Below are positions 1-8,717 of a stretch of 64,000 nucleotides of DNA, piece after piece. Numbering within the stretch: position 1 is the stretch's first letter; each line of letters begins with the position of its first letter. The position numbers and the translations under genes were made by a program. The stretch is from Casp-actino8 sp044355095 (lineage in GTDB: Bacteria > Actinomycetota > Acidimicrobiia > Acidimicrobiales > Ilumatobacteraceae). The DNA lies in the NCBI GenBank assembly GCA_044355095.1, contig JBIKYT010000003.1:1-64000 (forward strand), in the 5' to 3' direction. Below the pieces are notes generated by a model. The model was not told where the DNA came from. It ran no database searches and saw only the letters and a program-made list of their open reading frames with translations.

Positions 1-2
1 GT

Positions 3-266
3 GTTGAAGAGTCGTCCTACGTCTCATCAACCGGTAGCGATGTTGCCGCCGATCCGAAGAGCATTCCGTCGGTCGAAGAATTGGTGACTCAGCTTGAAAT
101 GGGAATCGCTCCGGTGGCTCCTGTGAGTGATCACTCGGCCGAGATTGCCCGTAAGGCGCAAAAGCACAGCGATGCACCGATGTGCATGCAGTGTGGTGTA
201 CAGATGAACCGTGCCGGTTCATGCCACGCCTGCCCGTCGTGCGGTAGCACCTCTGGCTGCAGCTGA
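3..266 (+). CDS. nrdJ: Adenosylcobalamin-dependent ribonucleotide reductase (class II), C-terminal fragment
   Basis: Only the last 87 codons are present; the gene enters from the left edge, and the reading frame is open from base 3. The fragment ends in a cysteine-rich tail with CMQCG, then CHACPSCG and a terminal SGCS. This is the zinc-ribbon and redox tail typical of long B12-dependent reductases, where terminal cysteines pass electrons to the active site. The enzyme makes deoxyribonucleotides without needing oxygen, with coenzyme B12 as radical source. The catalytic domain is outside the window, so identification rests on the tail. It faces the patatin gene, with a shared terminator between them. 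Confidence 0.85.
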   Translation, partial: VEESSYVSSTGSDVAADPKSIPSVEELVTQLEMGIAPVAPVSDHSAEIARKAQKHSDAPMCMQCGVQMNRAGSCHACPSCGSTSGCS

Positions 267-287
267 ACAATCAATAACCCGTTAAAC

Positions 288-410
288 GATCTGGTCGGCT
301 TTTGCTGAGGTTTTCTCCGCAAAACGCCGACCAGATCTTTTTGGTACTCGACGTGTTGTTGATCTGGGCTGGCAAAAGCTGAGAAAACCTCAGTTATTTC
401 CGACCAGATC
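288..410. terminator. Nested bidirectional terminator between nrdJ and the patatin gene
   Basis: The 12-base arm GATCTGGTCGGC at 288-299 pairs perfectly with 326-337, which is followed by TTTTT, giving a classical rho-independent terminator for nrdJ. The same left arm can also pair with 400-410. In that longer fold CTGAGGTTTTCTC (305-317) pairs with 381-393, so bases 288-317 and 381-410 form a 30-base imperfect inverted repeat with 6 central mismatches. The second fold overlaps the stop codon of the convergent patatin gene at 390 and could stop transcription from that side. Confidence 0.8.
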
Positions 411-1124
411 GCCCCGAGCTTCTTGGCGGCCGCGGGCGTAAGCGTCAATCGCCCGATCTTTGTCGAACAGATGATGCGGCAATGTTGCAATCTTGGCTGT
501 TGTCGCGGTCGGTGCAAAGAGACGAACGTTTCCGCTACACGATTTTTTCCAAGCATCGATTTCTCGATCGGTATTGCGTTCAACCAAATTGTTGAATGGT
601 CCGAACATCGCGCCGGCAAGTGGAGCAATCACAATCAACAGATCGGCAGGCGCTGCAAGATCAACGCTCACACCCGAACGCACACCACCGTCGATATACC
701 AACGGCCCTCAATGCGTTGGGGTGCGAGTAATCCAGGAACAGCCGATGATGCGGCGACGATCGTTGACAACGGAAACTTTGCTCCATCAAGTTCGGTGCG
801 ACGTAGGCGGGGAAGCGCACACGCGATTGCATGCACATTGCCGCGCATCGCATTTCCAAAAACGCGTCGGGCCGAATTGGCCAAGACACCCGACCTTGGA
901 TCCGGGAAGCGCGGCACATCAAGTGCAGCGAGTTGATCAAAGCCAACGCCAAGAGCGGTCGCTGCTGCGGCCCATGAGCCTGCTGAAGTACCGATCATTG
1001 GCGCTGTCGATAGATCAATGCCTTGCTCGCGCAATCCATCAATCACACCCATCGCATACCCAATACCAAATAAGCCTCCGCCACCAAAGGCGCCAGCGAG
1101 CGGAACATGCGTGACGTGATGCAT
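390..1124 (-). CDS. Patatin-like phospholipase
   Basis: A 244-residue cytosolic hydrolase of the patatin family (Ser-Asp dyad lipid acyl hydrolases). Visible motifs in the expected order are the glycine-rich oxyanion loop GGGGLFG (14-20), the nucleophile elbow GTSAGS with Ser47, and the DGG motif with catalytic Asp145. No signal peptide is seen. It is the last gene of a tightly packed minus-strand run: the SDR upstream ends 6 bases before this start. The substrate is unknown; membrane phospholipid or a storage lipid ester is likely from family knowledge. Its last codons lie in the terminator inverted repeat. Confidence 0.88.
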   Translation of the reverse strand: MHHVTHVPLAGAFGGGGLFGIGYAMGVIDGLREQGIDLSTAPMIGTSAGSWAAAATALGVGFDQLAALDVPRFPDPRSGVLANSARRVFGNAMRGNVHAIACALPRLRRTELDGAKFPLSTIVAASSAVPGLLAPQRIEGRWYIDGGVRSGVSVDLAAPADLLIVIAPLAGAMFGPFNNLVERNTDREIDAWKKSCSGNVRLFAPTATTAKIATLPHHLFDKDRAIDAYARGRQEARGDLVGNN

Positions 1125-1130
1125 CAGGGT

Positions 1131-2696
1131 TCACCAATCAGTTGGTGTGTAGTCCTTCAAGAATTGACCCCACACATGCGTGCCGGTGTTAGTTCCGTCA
1201 ATGATGGGGTCAACAATGCGCGCCGCACCATCAACAATGTCAAGCGGTGGATGGAAGTGGTGCTCTGAACGTTTGCGGTCAGCCAAGTGAGCGGGATCTT
1301 CGTCGTTAATCCAACCTGTATCGACACTGTTCATGTGAATACCATCGGCGTGATAATCGGCGGCTGATGTACGCGTCATCATGTTGAGTGCAGCCTTGGC
1401 CATATTGGTGTGCGGATGGCGAGTGGTCTTGAGCTTGCGGTAGAACTGACCCTCTACTGCCGACACATTCACAATGTGCTTGTCACGATTGTCGGTGCGC
1501 AACATCAAGGGCTTCAAACGCGCATTCAACACAAAAGGCGCGACCGCATTAACTAATTGAGTTTCCAGTAATTCGACCGACGAGACTTCAGCCAATGTGA
1601 GTCGCCACGAATTGCGGTCGCGTAAATCAATCTGTTGCAAGTCTTGGTCGAGCTGGCCCTCGGGGAATAGGTGTGAAGGCAGATCGCGATCTTCGGCAAT
1701 GAGCTCAGCCTGCGACAGCTCGGCAGAGCGCGTAATACCTGGGGCTGATGTGGAGCCAAGTCCAGCAAGTTCTAAGGCTTCGTCTTCACCGGCGGGCAAC
1801 ATGTTGTAGCCACGTAAACCTTCGTATGCACCGACGAGTTCACGAACATGTTCGGGCATATCGGTAATGGACGCACTCTCAAGTTCCATCATGTGGCGGT
1901 AGAACTCGGGTGGTCGACGCACGGTTTGGCAGGCATTGTTCACGATGTAGTCAAGGCGGTCATACTTGGTCATCACGTGATGACAGAAGGCTTCAACGCT
2001 TGGTGTGTGGCGAAGATCAAGGCCATAAATCTCGAGGCGATGACCCCAATCAGCAAAGTCGGCTTCGGCCGCATAACGCATCGCTGAATCTCGTGGGAAA
2101 CGAGTCGTCACAATCAGGTGAGATCCGGCGCGCAACAATTTGATTCCGGCTTGGTAGCCAATCTTCACTCGACCACCAGTGAGTAACGCAACACGTCCTG
2201 ATAGATCGGCAGTCTCGCCACGTTTGTTGTAATTGAATTCGGCGCACGCAGGACACAGCTGATCGTAAAAGAAATGAATCAGCGAGTACTTGACCTTGCA
2301 CACATAGCAATGCTGTTCTTTGTTGGTCTCAATAAAGGCCGCGCTCGTGAAATCGTCGTCGTTGATCTCATCGCCTTCGACAAGTTCGGGTGGAAAAACG
2401 TTGGGTGTCACAAACACTGGCTTGGCCCGAAGCGCACGAATTGCTGCTTGCGCCAAATTTTCTTGGTGACGCGCCGTCTTTTCGTTTTTGTCACTGCGAC
2501 GTTGATCTTTGATGAGTTTGCGACGTAAAGCTAAATCGGGTTCGTAGAGATCGCCAGCGAGGCTCAACAACTTGACACGAACTTCTTTTGGAATAGCCGC
2601 GAGCAACGTGCGATCGCCAACAAGCGATTCGAGAAGTTCAATCGTTGCTAAGACTTGCGGGTCTATAGCTTCATTATCAGGTTCGTGATTGGGCAT
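1131..2696 (-). CDS. SDR-family protein with N-terminal extension and zinc-ribbon insert
   Basis: 521 residues, about twice a normal short-chain dehydrogenase. Residues 1-165 are an extension ending in a four-cysteine ribbon (C130, C133, C148, C151). A Rossmann core follows, with the nucleotide-binding motif TGGRVKIG (173-180) and VNNAC (252-256) in place of NNAG. The catalytic YxxxK is replaced by TNMAK (430-434): the lysine is kept and the tyrosine is lost. It may therefore bind NAD(P)H without being a standard dehydrogenase, or use another acid. Gaps to neighbours are 6 and 9 bases, so it is co-transcribed with the patatin and Ddn-like genes. Function unknown. Confidence 0.8.
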   Translation of the reverse strand: MPNHEPDNEAIDPQVLATIELLESLVGDRTLLAAIPKEVRVKLLSLAGDLYEPDLALRRKLIKDQRRSDKNEKTARHQENLAQAAIRALRAKPVFVTPNVFPPELVEGDEINDDDFTSAAFIETNKEQHCYVCKVKYSLIHFFYDQLCPACAEFNYNKRGETADLSGRVALLTGGRVKIGYQAGIKLLRAGSHLIVTTRFPRDSAMRYAAEADFADWGHRLEIYGLDLRHTPSVEAFCHHVMTKYDRLDYIVNNACQTVRRPPEFYRHMMELESASITDMPEHVRELVGAYEGLRGYNMLPAGEDEALELAGLGSTSAPGITRSAELSQAELIAEDRDLPSHLFPEGQLDQDLQQIDLRDRNSWRLTLAEVSSVELLETQLVNAVAPFVLNARLKPLMLRTDNRDKHIVNVSAVEGQFYRKLKTTRHPHTNMAKAALNMMTRTSAADYHADGIHMNSVDTGWINDEDPAHLADRKRSEHHFHPPLDIVDGAARIVDPIIDGTNTGTHVWGQFLKDYTPTDW

Positions 2697-2705
2697 TGAT
2701 GAAGG

Positions 2706-3134
2706 TCACGAATTCAACTCAAGAAAAACCAAGGGAATTTCGCGGTCGGTCTTGTTTTGGTAACCGCCGTAGTTGGCGTACTTTGCGGTGATCTTGGGCC
2801 ACAACGTGGTGCGCTCTTCTGACGTGGCAATGCGGGCGGTGCGAGTGGTCTTCGTGCCGCGAATATCAACTTCAACGGTGGGGTTGGCTTGCAGATTCAA
2901 GAACCAGGCTGGGTGATCGTCGTCGCCACCTTTGCTGGCCACAATGACCCACGTTTCGCCAATCTGAATGGGTGATGTCAGCATCACGAGACGCTTTTGG
3001 CCGCTCTTGCGGCCCGTCGTCGTGAGCTTGAGAACGGGCATCTTGCCAGCATCCCAGCCAACCTTGCCAAACGACACCGTGAGGAGTGTCTTGTGGATGG
3101 CATTCATGGACTTCAGGACAAAGCGACTGGGCAT
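2706..3134 (-). CDS. Deazaflavin (F420)-dependent nitroreductase/oxidoreductase family protein (Ddn-like)
   Basis: About 142 residues of the split-barrel family of actinobacterial F420-binding proteins (DUF385, Ddn type). The landmarks are LTTTGRKSG followed by RLVMLTSP, a glycine/aspartate stretch KGGDDDHPAWFLNL, and PTVEVDIRG. I start it at MPSRFVL. The open frame runs 50 codons further upstream, but that part is read through the arfB gene and has no conserved sequence. With this start the gene follows arfB by 19 bases. The family reduces quinones, nitro compounds or unsaturated lipids with reduced F420; the substrate here is unknown. Confidence 0.85.
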   Translation of the reverse strand: MPSRFVLKSMNAIHKTLLTVSFGKVGWDAGKMPVLKLTTTGRKSGQKRLVMLTSPIQIGETWVIVASKGGDDDHPAWFLNLQANPTVEVDIRGTKTTRTARIATSEERTTLWPKITAKYANYGGYQNKTDREIPLVFLELNS

Positions 3135-3153
3135 GGCGTTTACGGTATCGGGG

Positions 3154-3564
3154 TCACCAGTCGCCCCGTCGGCCCGCTTTCTTGTCGCTGTCTTTTTTCT
3201 TGCTCGAGAGACGTCGCTCAATGGCCCCACGGCTTGGTTTTGTCTTGCGCCGTGGTGGAGCCGGGGGAGCCGCAGCAACATCAATCATCTCGACGAGCTT
3301 GGCCAGGCATAACTCGCGGTTGCGCCACTGGCTACGAGTCTCTTGGCAGGTCACGGTGATTTGCTCGCCAAAAGCCGCAGCGACGCGCTCGCACTTGACG
3401 ATTGATCCACTCAGAGAGGCCGTTGAAACGGTCAGAGTCGCCTTTGACGAGACCTTATTGACATGTTGACCGCCAGCACCGGTGGAGCGAGCAAATGACC
3501 ACTCAATGGCGTCATCAGGAATCTCGATTCCGCGCGTGGTTTTCACCTCGCCATTATGACGCAA
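3154..3564 (-). CDS. arfB: Class I release factor-like ribosome rescue protein
   Basis: A 136-residue codon-independent peptidyl-tRNA hydrolase of the ArfB/YaeJ family. It carries the catalytic GGQ (residues 31-33) in the context RSTGAGGQHVNKVSSK and a basic, lysine/arginine-rich tail. In family members that tail inserts into the empty mRNA channel of stalled ribosomes. The codon-recognition domains of RF1/RF2 are absent, and the length is right for ArfB. It sits 30 bases after the acyl-CoA dehydrogenase stop and before the Ddn-like gene, probably in the same transcript. Confidence 0.9.
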   Translation of the reverse strand: MRHNGEVKTTRGIEIPDDAIEWSFARSTGAGGQHVNKVSSKATLTVSTASLSGSIVKCERVAAAFGEQITVTCQETRSQWRNRELCLAKLVEMIDVAAAPPAPPRRKTKPSRGAIERRLSSKKKDSDKKAGRRGDW

Positions 3565-3594
3565 GAAACTGATTGGTTGAGATACCTAATTGGT

Positions 3595-4809
3595 TTAGTT
3601 GCGCGGAACTTTGATCCACGGCTGATCTTTGTCAACACGGGGTTCGCCAGGAAGACCAAGAACCTGTTCACCCAAAATGTTGCGCATGATCTCGCTCGTG
3701 CCACCCTCAATGGAGTTGGCGCGTGAACGCAAGAACGAGTGGCGTACTCCGCCTTCTGAACCATCAACCGACAAACCATCGGGACGACGGAAGGTGAAGT
3801 CGTAATCAACCATGCCATTTGCCCCAAGCAATTCAACGCTGAACTCGGTGACCTTTTTGTTGAATTCGGCCAACATCAATTTCGCGATTGAACCTTCGGG
3901 TCCGGGGTTGCCGGCCTTAGCGGCGGCCGCTCCACGAGCATTGGTCAAGCGGAGTGCTTCGCTCTTGCAATAGAGCTGCATCATTTGATCTTTATGAGCT
4001 TCTGTTTGTAGTTCGGGTACTAACTCTTTCCAGATGCGAATGGTTTCGTCAATGGGCCCGCGGCGCTTGGCATTGCCGCCGCCACCTCCACCAATTGCGG
4101 TGCGCTCGTTCATGAGAGTTGTTAAAGCAACGCGCCAGCCTTCGCCGATTTCTCCGACTCGTTGTGAATCAGGAACTCGAGCATCGGTCATGTAGACCTC
4201 GTTGAATTCTGCTTCGCCAGTGATCTGACGCAGTGGACGAACTTCAACTCCGGGCGAATGCATGTCGATCGCGAAGTAGGTCATGCCTTTGTGCTTGGGC
4301 TGATCGGGATCGGTACGTGTGACGAGCATGCCCCAGTCGGCGAGGTGCGCCAAGGTGTTCCAAACTTTTTGTCCGTTGATGACCCATTCGTCACCGTCGC
4401 GTACTGCGCGCGTACCGAGACCAGCAAAGTCAGAGCCCGCACCAGGCTCACTGAACAGCTGACACCACTTCTCTTCGCCGGTAAACATCGGTCGCAAGAA
4501 ACGCTTCTTCACTTCATCAGAACCATGAGTTGCGATGGTCGGCCCAGCAAGAGCGATAAAGAATGTGGCGGGGTCTTGTGGCGCCGCGCCAGCTTTGCGA
4601 AGGCGCTCTTCAACAAGACGATTGAGGTCGGGTCGAACACCAAGGCCACCGCAACCGGCGGGGAAGTGCACCCACGCCAAACCGTGGTCGTAACGGGCTC
4701 CGCGGAAAGCGACGTTGTCCATTGACTTTGGATCGTTGCTGGCGAGAAACGCGTCAAGCGCTGCTTCAACGGTGGCTTTGGCAGTATCAACTGATGTGGC
4801 GGTGCTCAT
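3595..4809 (-). CDS. Acyl-CoA dehydrogenase
   Basis: A 404-residue FAD enzyme for alpha,beta-desaturation of acyl-CoA. Visible features are the FAD-binding stretch QLFSEPGAGSDFAG with VINGQKVWNT, the middle beta domain, and a C-terminal helical domain with GGTSEIMRNILGEQVLGLP. The C-terminus (EPRVDKD then PWIKVPRN) resembles actinobacterial FadE enzymes, including those used on steroid side chains; this is inference. It is the first gene of the minus-strand run ending with the patatin gene. The surrounding P450, SDR and hydratase genes fit a lipid/steroid-degrading lifestyle. Confidence 0.9.
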   Translation of the reverse strand: MSTATSVDTAKATVEAALDAFLASNDPKSMDNVAFRGARYDHGLAWVHFPAGCGGLGVRPDLNRLVEERLRKAGAAPQDPATFFIALAGPTIATHGSDEVKKRFLRPMFTGEEKWCQLFSEPGAGSDFAGLGTRAVRDGDEWVINGQKVWNTLAHLADWGMLVTRTDPDQPKHKGMTYFAIDMHSPGVEVRPLRQITGEAEFNEVYMTDARVPDSQRVGEIGEGWRVALTTLMNERTAIGGGGGGNAKRRGPIDETIRIWKELVPELQTEAHKDQMMQLYCKSEALRLTNARGAAAAKAGNPGPEGSIAKLMLAEFNKKVTEFSVELLGANGMVDYDFTFRRPDGLSVDGSEGGVRHSFLRSRANSIEGGTSEIMRNILGEQVLGLPGEPRVDKDQPWIKVPRN

Positions 4810-4890
4810 GACATAAGTATCTCAGCCATCAAGTGTTCGGGCAAAGTCGAGGTAGCGCACAATTGGGGTTTTATTGATCGTTCTATAGGC

Positions 4891-4995
4891 ATGAAGAAAG
4901 AACGAGCAGATTCTTCCCCTGTTGGCAGGGTCGGAAAACAAGGTCAAACATCCCCATCTCGGGAAGTTAACGACACGGTCACGGAGGATTGTTAG
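4891..4995 (+). CDS. Possible 34-codon leader ORF
   Basis: An ATG at 4891 opens 34 codons ending in TAG at 4993-4995, two bases before the start of the next small gene. The end of the ORF covers that gene's Shine-Dalgarno GGAGG, so the two could be translationally coupled. The predicted peptide is polar and contains no recognisable motif. No good ribosome-binding site precedes it, so it may be untranslated leader. Confidence 0.25.
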   Translation: MKKERADSSPVGRVGKQGQTSPSREVNDTVTEDC

Positions 4996-4997
4996 CC

Positions 4998-5183
4998 ATG
5001 GGATTGTTTGGTGCTTATTTGTCGTATCGACATGGCAAGAAAAAGGCGGAACGAAGAGCAGCGATGGAAAGCGCGCGCGATGAACGAATTCGCCGCCGCA
5101 CTGATCCCATTTGTCAATCGTGTGGCTATCGACAAAGTCAACATTCTGATGACGGACAAAACCTCTGCCCGAAATATCGGTAA
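4998..5183 (+). CDS. Small zinc-finger-like hypothetical protein
   Basis: A 61-residue basic protein. A short hydrophobic start (MGLFGAYLSYRHGKKK) leads to a charged helix and a C-terminal CQSCGYRQSQH with a further Cys four residues from the end, which could form a small metal site. I chose ATG 4998 because GGAGG at 4983-4987 is properly spaced from it. A TTG nine bases earlier lies almost on the ribosome-binding site. I do not recognise the family. It sits alone between two minus-strand operons. It could be a nucleic-acid-binding or membrane-associated peptide; the call is structural only. Confidence 0.6.
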   Translation: MGLFGAYLSYRHGKKKAERRAAMESARDERIRRRTDPICQSCGYRQSQHSDDGQNLCPKYR

Positions 5184-5205
5184 TTCGGGATATCAGTAGT
5201 TCACA

Positions 5206-6312
5206 TCAACGTTTGGCAAGTTCCTCGCGAATCGCTGGATGAACAATCTCACCAGATTGCACATTGACCGCGCCGACGAGTTCGGGATGAACAGTGACAG
5301 CATGAGTCCAGCCAGCGGCGAGTGCACGGATGTATGGCAATGTCGCCGCAGTCAAAGCAGTCGTTGAAGTCCGCGGAACTGCCGCCGGCATATTCGGAGT
5401 TGCTGATACTCGAACATGGCCCATTGATCGAACTGGATCGGTGTGCGATGTCGCTTGCACTCCTTCAACACACCTACCTTGATCAATAGCAATATCAACG
5501 ACGACCGCACCTTCGGGCATCAGTTCAAGAATGCGAGAGGTAATCACTTGCGGTGCGCGATGACCGGGGGAGAGCACCGCTCCAATCATGACTTCGCACT
5601 CTGGCGCAATGTGCTCAATGACTTCGGGCCCAGATTGCACGGCACGCGCTCGTGGTCCGCAAAGTGCTGCAACTTCTTGAGCACGGTCCAGATTGATATC
5701 GGCAATGATGACTTCAGCCCCCATTCCAGCAGCCACCTCAGCGGCATGACGTCCCGAAACTCCAGCACCAATCACTAACACCGTTGCTGGTTCAACACCA
5801 GGAATGCCACCAAGCAGTACGCCGCGACCACCATTGCGGGCTTCCAAAAAAGACGCCGCCAATTGCGTGGCCAGTCGACCGGCGACAGCGCTCATGGGAG
5901 CGAGCAACGGATAATGGCGATCAATCTCAACAGATTCGTAGGCAATTGCGCGGCAGCCCGAAGCGCATAAAGCATCAGCAACTTTGGCTTCGGCTGCAAG
6001 GTGAAGATACGTGAAGAGTGTGTGGTGGGGCTGGAAAAATTGAAACTCAGTGGCTTGAGGTTCTTTCACATGCAACAACAGGGTCGCTTGGGTGAATACT
6101 TCGTGAGGTGTGTTAACGATGATCGCTCCGGCATCGGAGTATTCGCGATCGGAAAACCCAGAGCCGAGGCCTGCGCCGGCTTGCACGACCACCAGGCGAC
6201 CATCATCTATTAAGGCTTTGGCCCCGTTAGGCGTGAGCGCGACTCGCCGCTCGTTGGCCTTAACTTCGCTGAGCACACCGACGACTTGGGGTAACACCCA
6301 CTGTTGCACCAT
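5206..6312 (-). CDS. ald: Alanine dehydrogenase
   Basis: 368 residues, normal for the family. It catalyses reversible NAD-dependent conversion of L-alanine to pyruvate and ammonium. Visible are the N-terminal EVKANERRVALTPNG block, the substrate-site HVKEP (82-86), PMSAVAGR (139-146), the NAD-binding GAGVSG (182-187), and a C-terminal SATPNMPAAVPRTST. It lies alone between a plus-strand small gene and an SDR, about 70 bases downstream of the SDR stop. It probably lets the cell use or make alanine during nitrogen or redox shifts. Confidence 0.93.
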   Translation of the reverse strand: MVQQWVLPQVVGVLSEVKANERRVALTPNGAKALIDDGRLVVVQAGAGLGSGFSDREYSDAGAIIVNTPHEVFTQATLLLHVKEPQATEFQFFQPHHTLFTYLHLAAEAKVADALCASGCRAIAYESVEIDRHYPLLAPMSAVAGRLATQLAASFLEARNGGRGVLLGGIPGVEPATVLVIGAGVSGRHAAEVAAGMGAEVIIADINLDRAQEVAALCGPRARAVQSGPEVIEHIAPECEVMIGAVLSPGHRAPQVITSRILELMPEGAVVVDIAIDQGRCVEGVQATSHTDPVRSMGHVRVSATPNMPAAVPRTSTTALTAATLPYIRALAAGWTHAVTVHPELVGAVNVQSGEIVHPAIREELAKR

Positions 6313-6381
6313 GCCACCATTGTGCGTCTGCTGACCTTGAGAATCAAGAGAACAAAGTCATCAATAATTGGCAAGAACCAG

Positions 6382-7356
6382 TTAGTTGGCGAACCCACCA
6401 AATACTCCACGAGCTTGAACTCGTTCCATGAAGTCGGGCAAGTAAGCATCGGTCGGGAATTCGCGAACCATCTCATCGAGAATCACTGCATCTGCACCCA
6501 CCAAGATGCGCCAGTCGCCGCGCTTCACACCATTCAAAATGACTTCGGTCGCTTCGGCCGCAGACATCGGGGCATTGTCGCGGAATTGTTCACCTTGAGC
6601 CTGAATGCCGAGACGTAAGTCTTCGTCACTCGCGGCGCTGACATCGAGTCCGGCCTTGGCTAAACGTGTGCGCATCTGAGCAATCTGTTCTTCAGTCATT
6701 TCTTTGGGGTCAGCCCCAAGCAGTTTGCGCGAGTTGATCGCAATTGAAGTGCCGATATGGCCAGGCATGACAACTGATGCCCGCAACGTGGGGGCGTTCA
6801 TGCGGAAATCGGTGATGAGTGCTTCAGTGAAGCCCTTCACCGCAAACTTCGCAGCGCTGTATGCCGTGTGCGGAATATTGGGGCCAAGCGATGCCCAAAA
6901 GCCATTCACCGAACTGGTGTTAATGACGTGACCGATCGGTGCATCAAGTAACAACTGCAAGAACGCGCGAGTGTTGTAGTACACGCCGTACCAACACACT
7001 CCAAAGGTTTTCTCCCATGATTCACGATCATCATCAACGATGCTTCCGCCGCCACCGATGCCGGCATTGTTGAACAACAGATTCACATGCGGGCGCCATG
7101 CGGCAACGGCATCACGAAACGCCAACACTTGAGACTCGATTGACACATCGGCGATACCCGTCAAGATTTTCCCGCTATTACCATCGGCTGCACAGATAGC
7201 CACCGTTTCGGCGAGGGTGTCTTCCATGACATCGCATGTGGCGACGTCGCAACCATCGGCGGTGAGCTGGCGAACAAGTTCACGACCCATGCCGGTGCCG
7301 CCACCCGTCACGACGGCAACTCGTCCAGTAAACCCATTTTCAAAACGCTCGGTCAT
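6382..7356 (-). CDS. SDR-family oxidoreductase
   Basis: About 324 residues, a classical short-chain dehydrogenase. It shows TGGGTGMG (cofactor loop), LLFNNAGIGGGG (NNAG), NTSSVNG (catalytic Ser) and YSAAKFAVKG (YxxxK). The start MTERFENG is preceded by GGGGGA at good spacing; an upstream in-frame TTG is less likely. The C-terminal tail beyond residue 200 carries an extra helical insert with a conserved RGDWRILVGADA, seen in SDRs of actinobacterial lipid degradation. Specific substrate unknown. The VWA gene ends 44 bases upstream of this start. Confidence 0.88.
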   Translation of the reverse strand: MTERFENGFTGRVAVVTGGGTGMGRELVRQLTADGCDVATCDVMEDTLAETVAICAADGNSGKILTGIADVSIESQVLAFRDAVAAWRPHVNLLFNNAGIGGGGSIVDDDRESWEKTFGVCWYGVYYNTRAFLQLLLDAPIGHVINTSSVNGFWASLGPNIPHTAYSAAKFAVKGFTEALITDFRMNAPTLRASVVMPGHIGTSIAINSRKLLGADPKEMTEEQIAQMRTRLAKAGLDVSAASDEDLRLGIQAQGEQFRDNAPMSAAEATEVILNGVKRGDWRILVGADAVILDEMVREFPTDAYLPDFMERVQARGVFGGFAN

Positions 7357-7400
7357 TGTTTCCCCCAATGTGTCATTGAGGGAAACAATAACCGAGACGC

Positions 7401-8672
7401 TCAGCGGTTGAAGGGGTCGTTCGGATCAAATCGACCTTTGCGGCCTTTGTTGGTCGAACGCATTGTTGAGTACTGGGCCTTCATATCGCGCTCAGTGAAC
7501 TCCTCAAGGCGACTAGCCAGTTCCACCAGTTCATGGATTTCGCTCGGATCGGCACCGATGGCGACCAATGTTGCAATGGCTTGATTGAAAAGATCGCGGG
7601 CCTCGTCTATCTTGCGATGACGAGCCAGCGCAATCGCATCGCGACGAAGTTTGGCCACTTTCAAGAGAAGTACTTGGTGGGTGACCCGAGGGTCGACTTC
7701 ACGAATTTCAGCGTTGTCGTCGGTTGCAGTAACAACAACGGGAATTTGTGCTTCATGAAGAGCGATTGACCCAACTGTTGATGCCCATCGCACCGTGAGA
7801 TTCGCGATGGTGAATGCGCCAGGCAGCAAACGTGGACGAAGAGTGAAGCGCACCACAAGGCGACGTACTTCATCGCCACATGCATCGCCGATGACGACCT
7901 TTTGCAATCCGAGAACTGTCGGCATGTTGATGATGTCGTATTCATTGAGTACTTCAAAAGCGGCCGTTGACTCGGTCGGTTGAATCGCCACTGAAATATT
8001 TTGAGCAACAACACTGGCCAGGCCAGCGAATTCTTGATTAAACACATCAAGTGCTTGATCTGGTCCAGCGCACCAGTAGTCATTGCCGCCGCCAGCATCA
8101 GCCATGCCGGCCAGCAATGTTTCGTCGTGCCCGTTGGCAAAGCCAATCATCGATGTGCTGATGCCATGAGTGATTCCGCCACGGGTCATCGTGCATAACT
8201 CATCGTGATTCTGAATGCCAGAGTTCGCATGGCCATCGGTCAGCACAACAATGCGCTTGATTGCGGGAGCACGTCCAGCAACTACCGAAGCGTTTGAAAG
8301 GATTGCGCAACCCTCCAACCAGCCACCCGACAAATTGGTCGAGCCACGACTATGGACATTTTCAATTTGACGCCGAACAACATCAACATTGTGATGTGCC
8401 AGTGGGAGCACCGTTTCAATGTGCGAATCAAATGCGACGACGGCGATGCGGTCTTGGGGTCCGGCGACACGAATCAACTCCAGTACTGCTTTACGTACTG
8501 CGGCCATCGGTTCGCCTTGCATTGATCCGGAACGGTCGATGACCAAGGCGATATCAAGCGGGGCGCGTTCAACTGCGGGCGCTGGAGGTGCGGTGAGTTC
8601 GAGCAATAAGTTGACGACTTCGTCGTGTTGCGTGAGGATCAGTGACTGGTCAAGGGCGATGGTCGGTTTCAT
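7401..8672 (-). CDS. von Willebrand factor A domain protein
   Basis: 423 residues if started at MKPTIALDQS; the frame runs 23 codons further up without a good ribosome site. The VWA domain begins near residue 38. The metal-ion-dependent adhesion site is DRSGSMQ (46-52), with later TNLSGG and LTDGHANSG completing it. No signal peptide or membrane helix is visible, so it is probably cytosolic, unlike secreted adhesins. The C-terminal third is helical, with arginine-rich repeats resembling other bacterial VWA proteins of unknown role. It ends in a basic GRKGRFDPNDPF tail. No MoxR-type ATPase partner is nearby. Confidence 0.82.
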   Translation of the reverse strand: MKPTIALDQSLILTQHDEVVNLLLELTAPPAPAVERAPLDIALVIDRSGSMQGEPMAAVRKAVLELIRVAGPQDRIAVVAFDSHIETVLPLAHHNVDVVRRQIENVHSRGSTNLSGGWLEGCAILSNASVVAGRAPAIKRIVVLTDGHANSGIQNHDELCTMTRGGITHGISTSMIGFANGHDETLLAGMADAGGGNDYWCAGPDQALDVFNQEFAGLASVVAQNISVAIQPTESTAAFEVLNEYDIINMPTVLGLQKVVIGDACGDEVRRLVVRFTLRPRLLPGAFTIANLTVRWASTVGSIALHEAQIPVVVTATDDNAEIREVDPRVTHQVLLLKVAKLRRDAIALARHRKIDEARDLFNQAIATLVAIGADPSEIHELVELASRLEEFTERDMKAQYSTMRSTNKGRKGRFDPNDPFNR

Positions 8673-8717
8673 AGGTATCTGCTTTCGTTGAATCGAGAGT
8701 TGGGTACATGACTCTCG

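Noticed and set aside
1846..1855. Second LexA-like site, GAACATGTTC
   Set aside because: Half-sites are two bases apart instead of four, and the site lies within a coding region.
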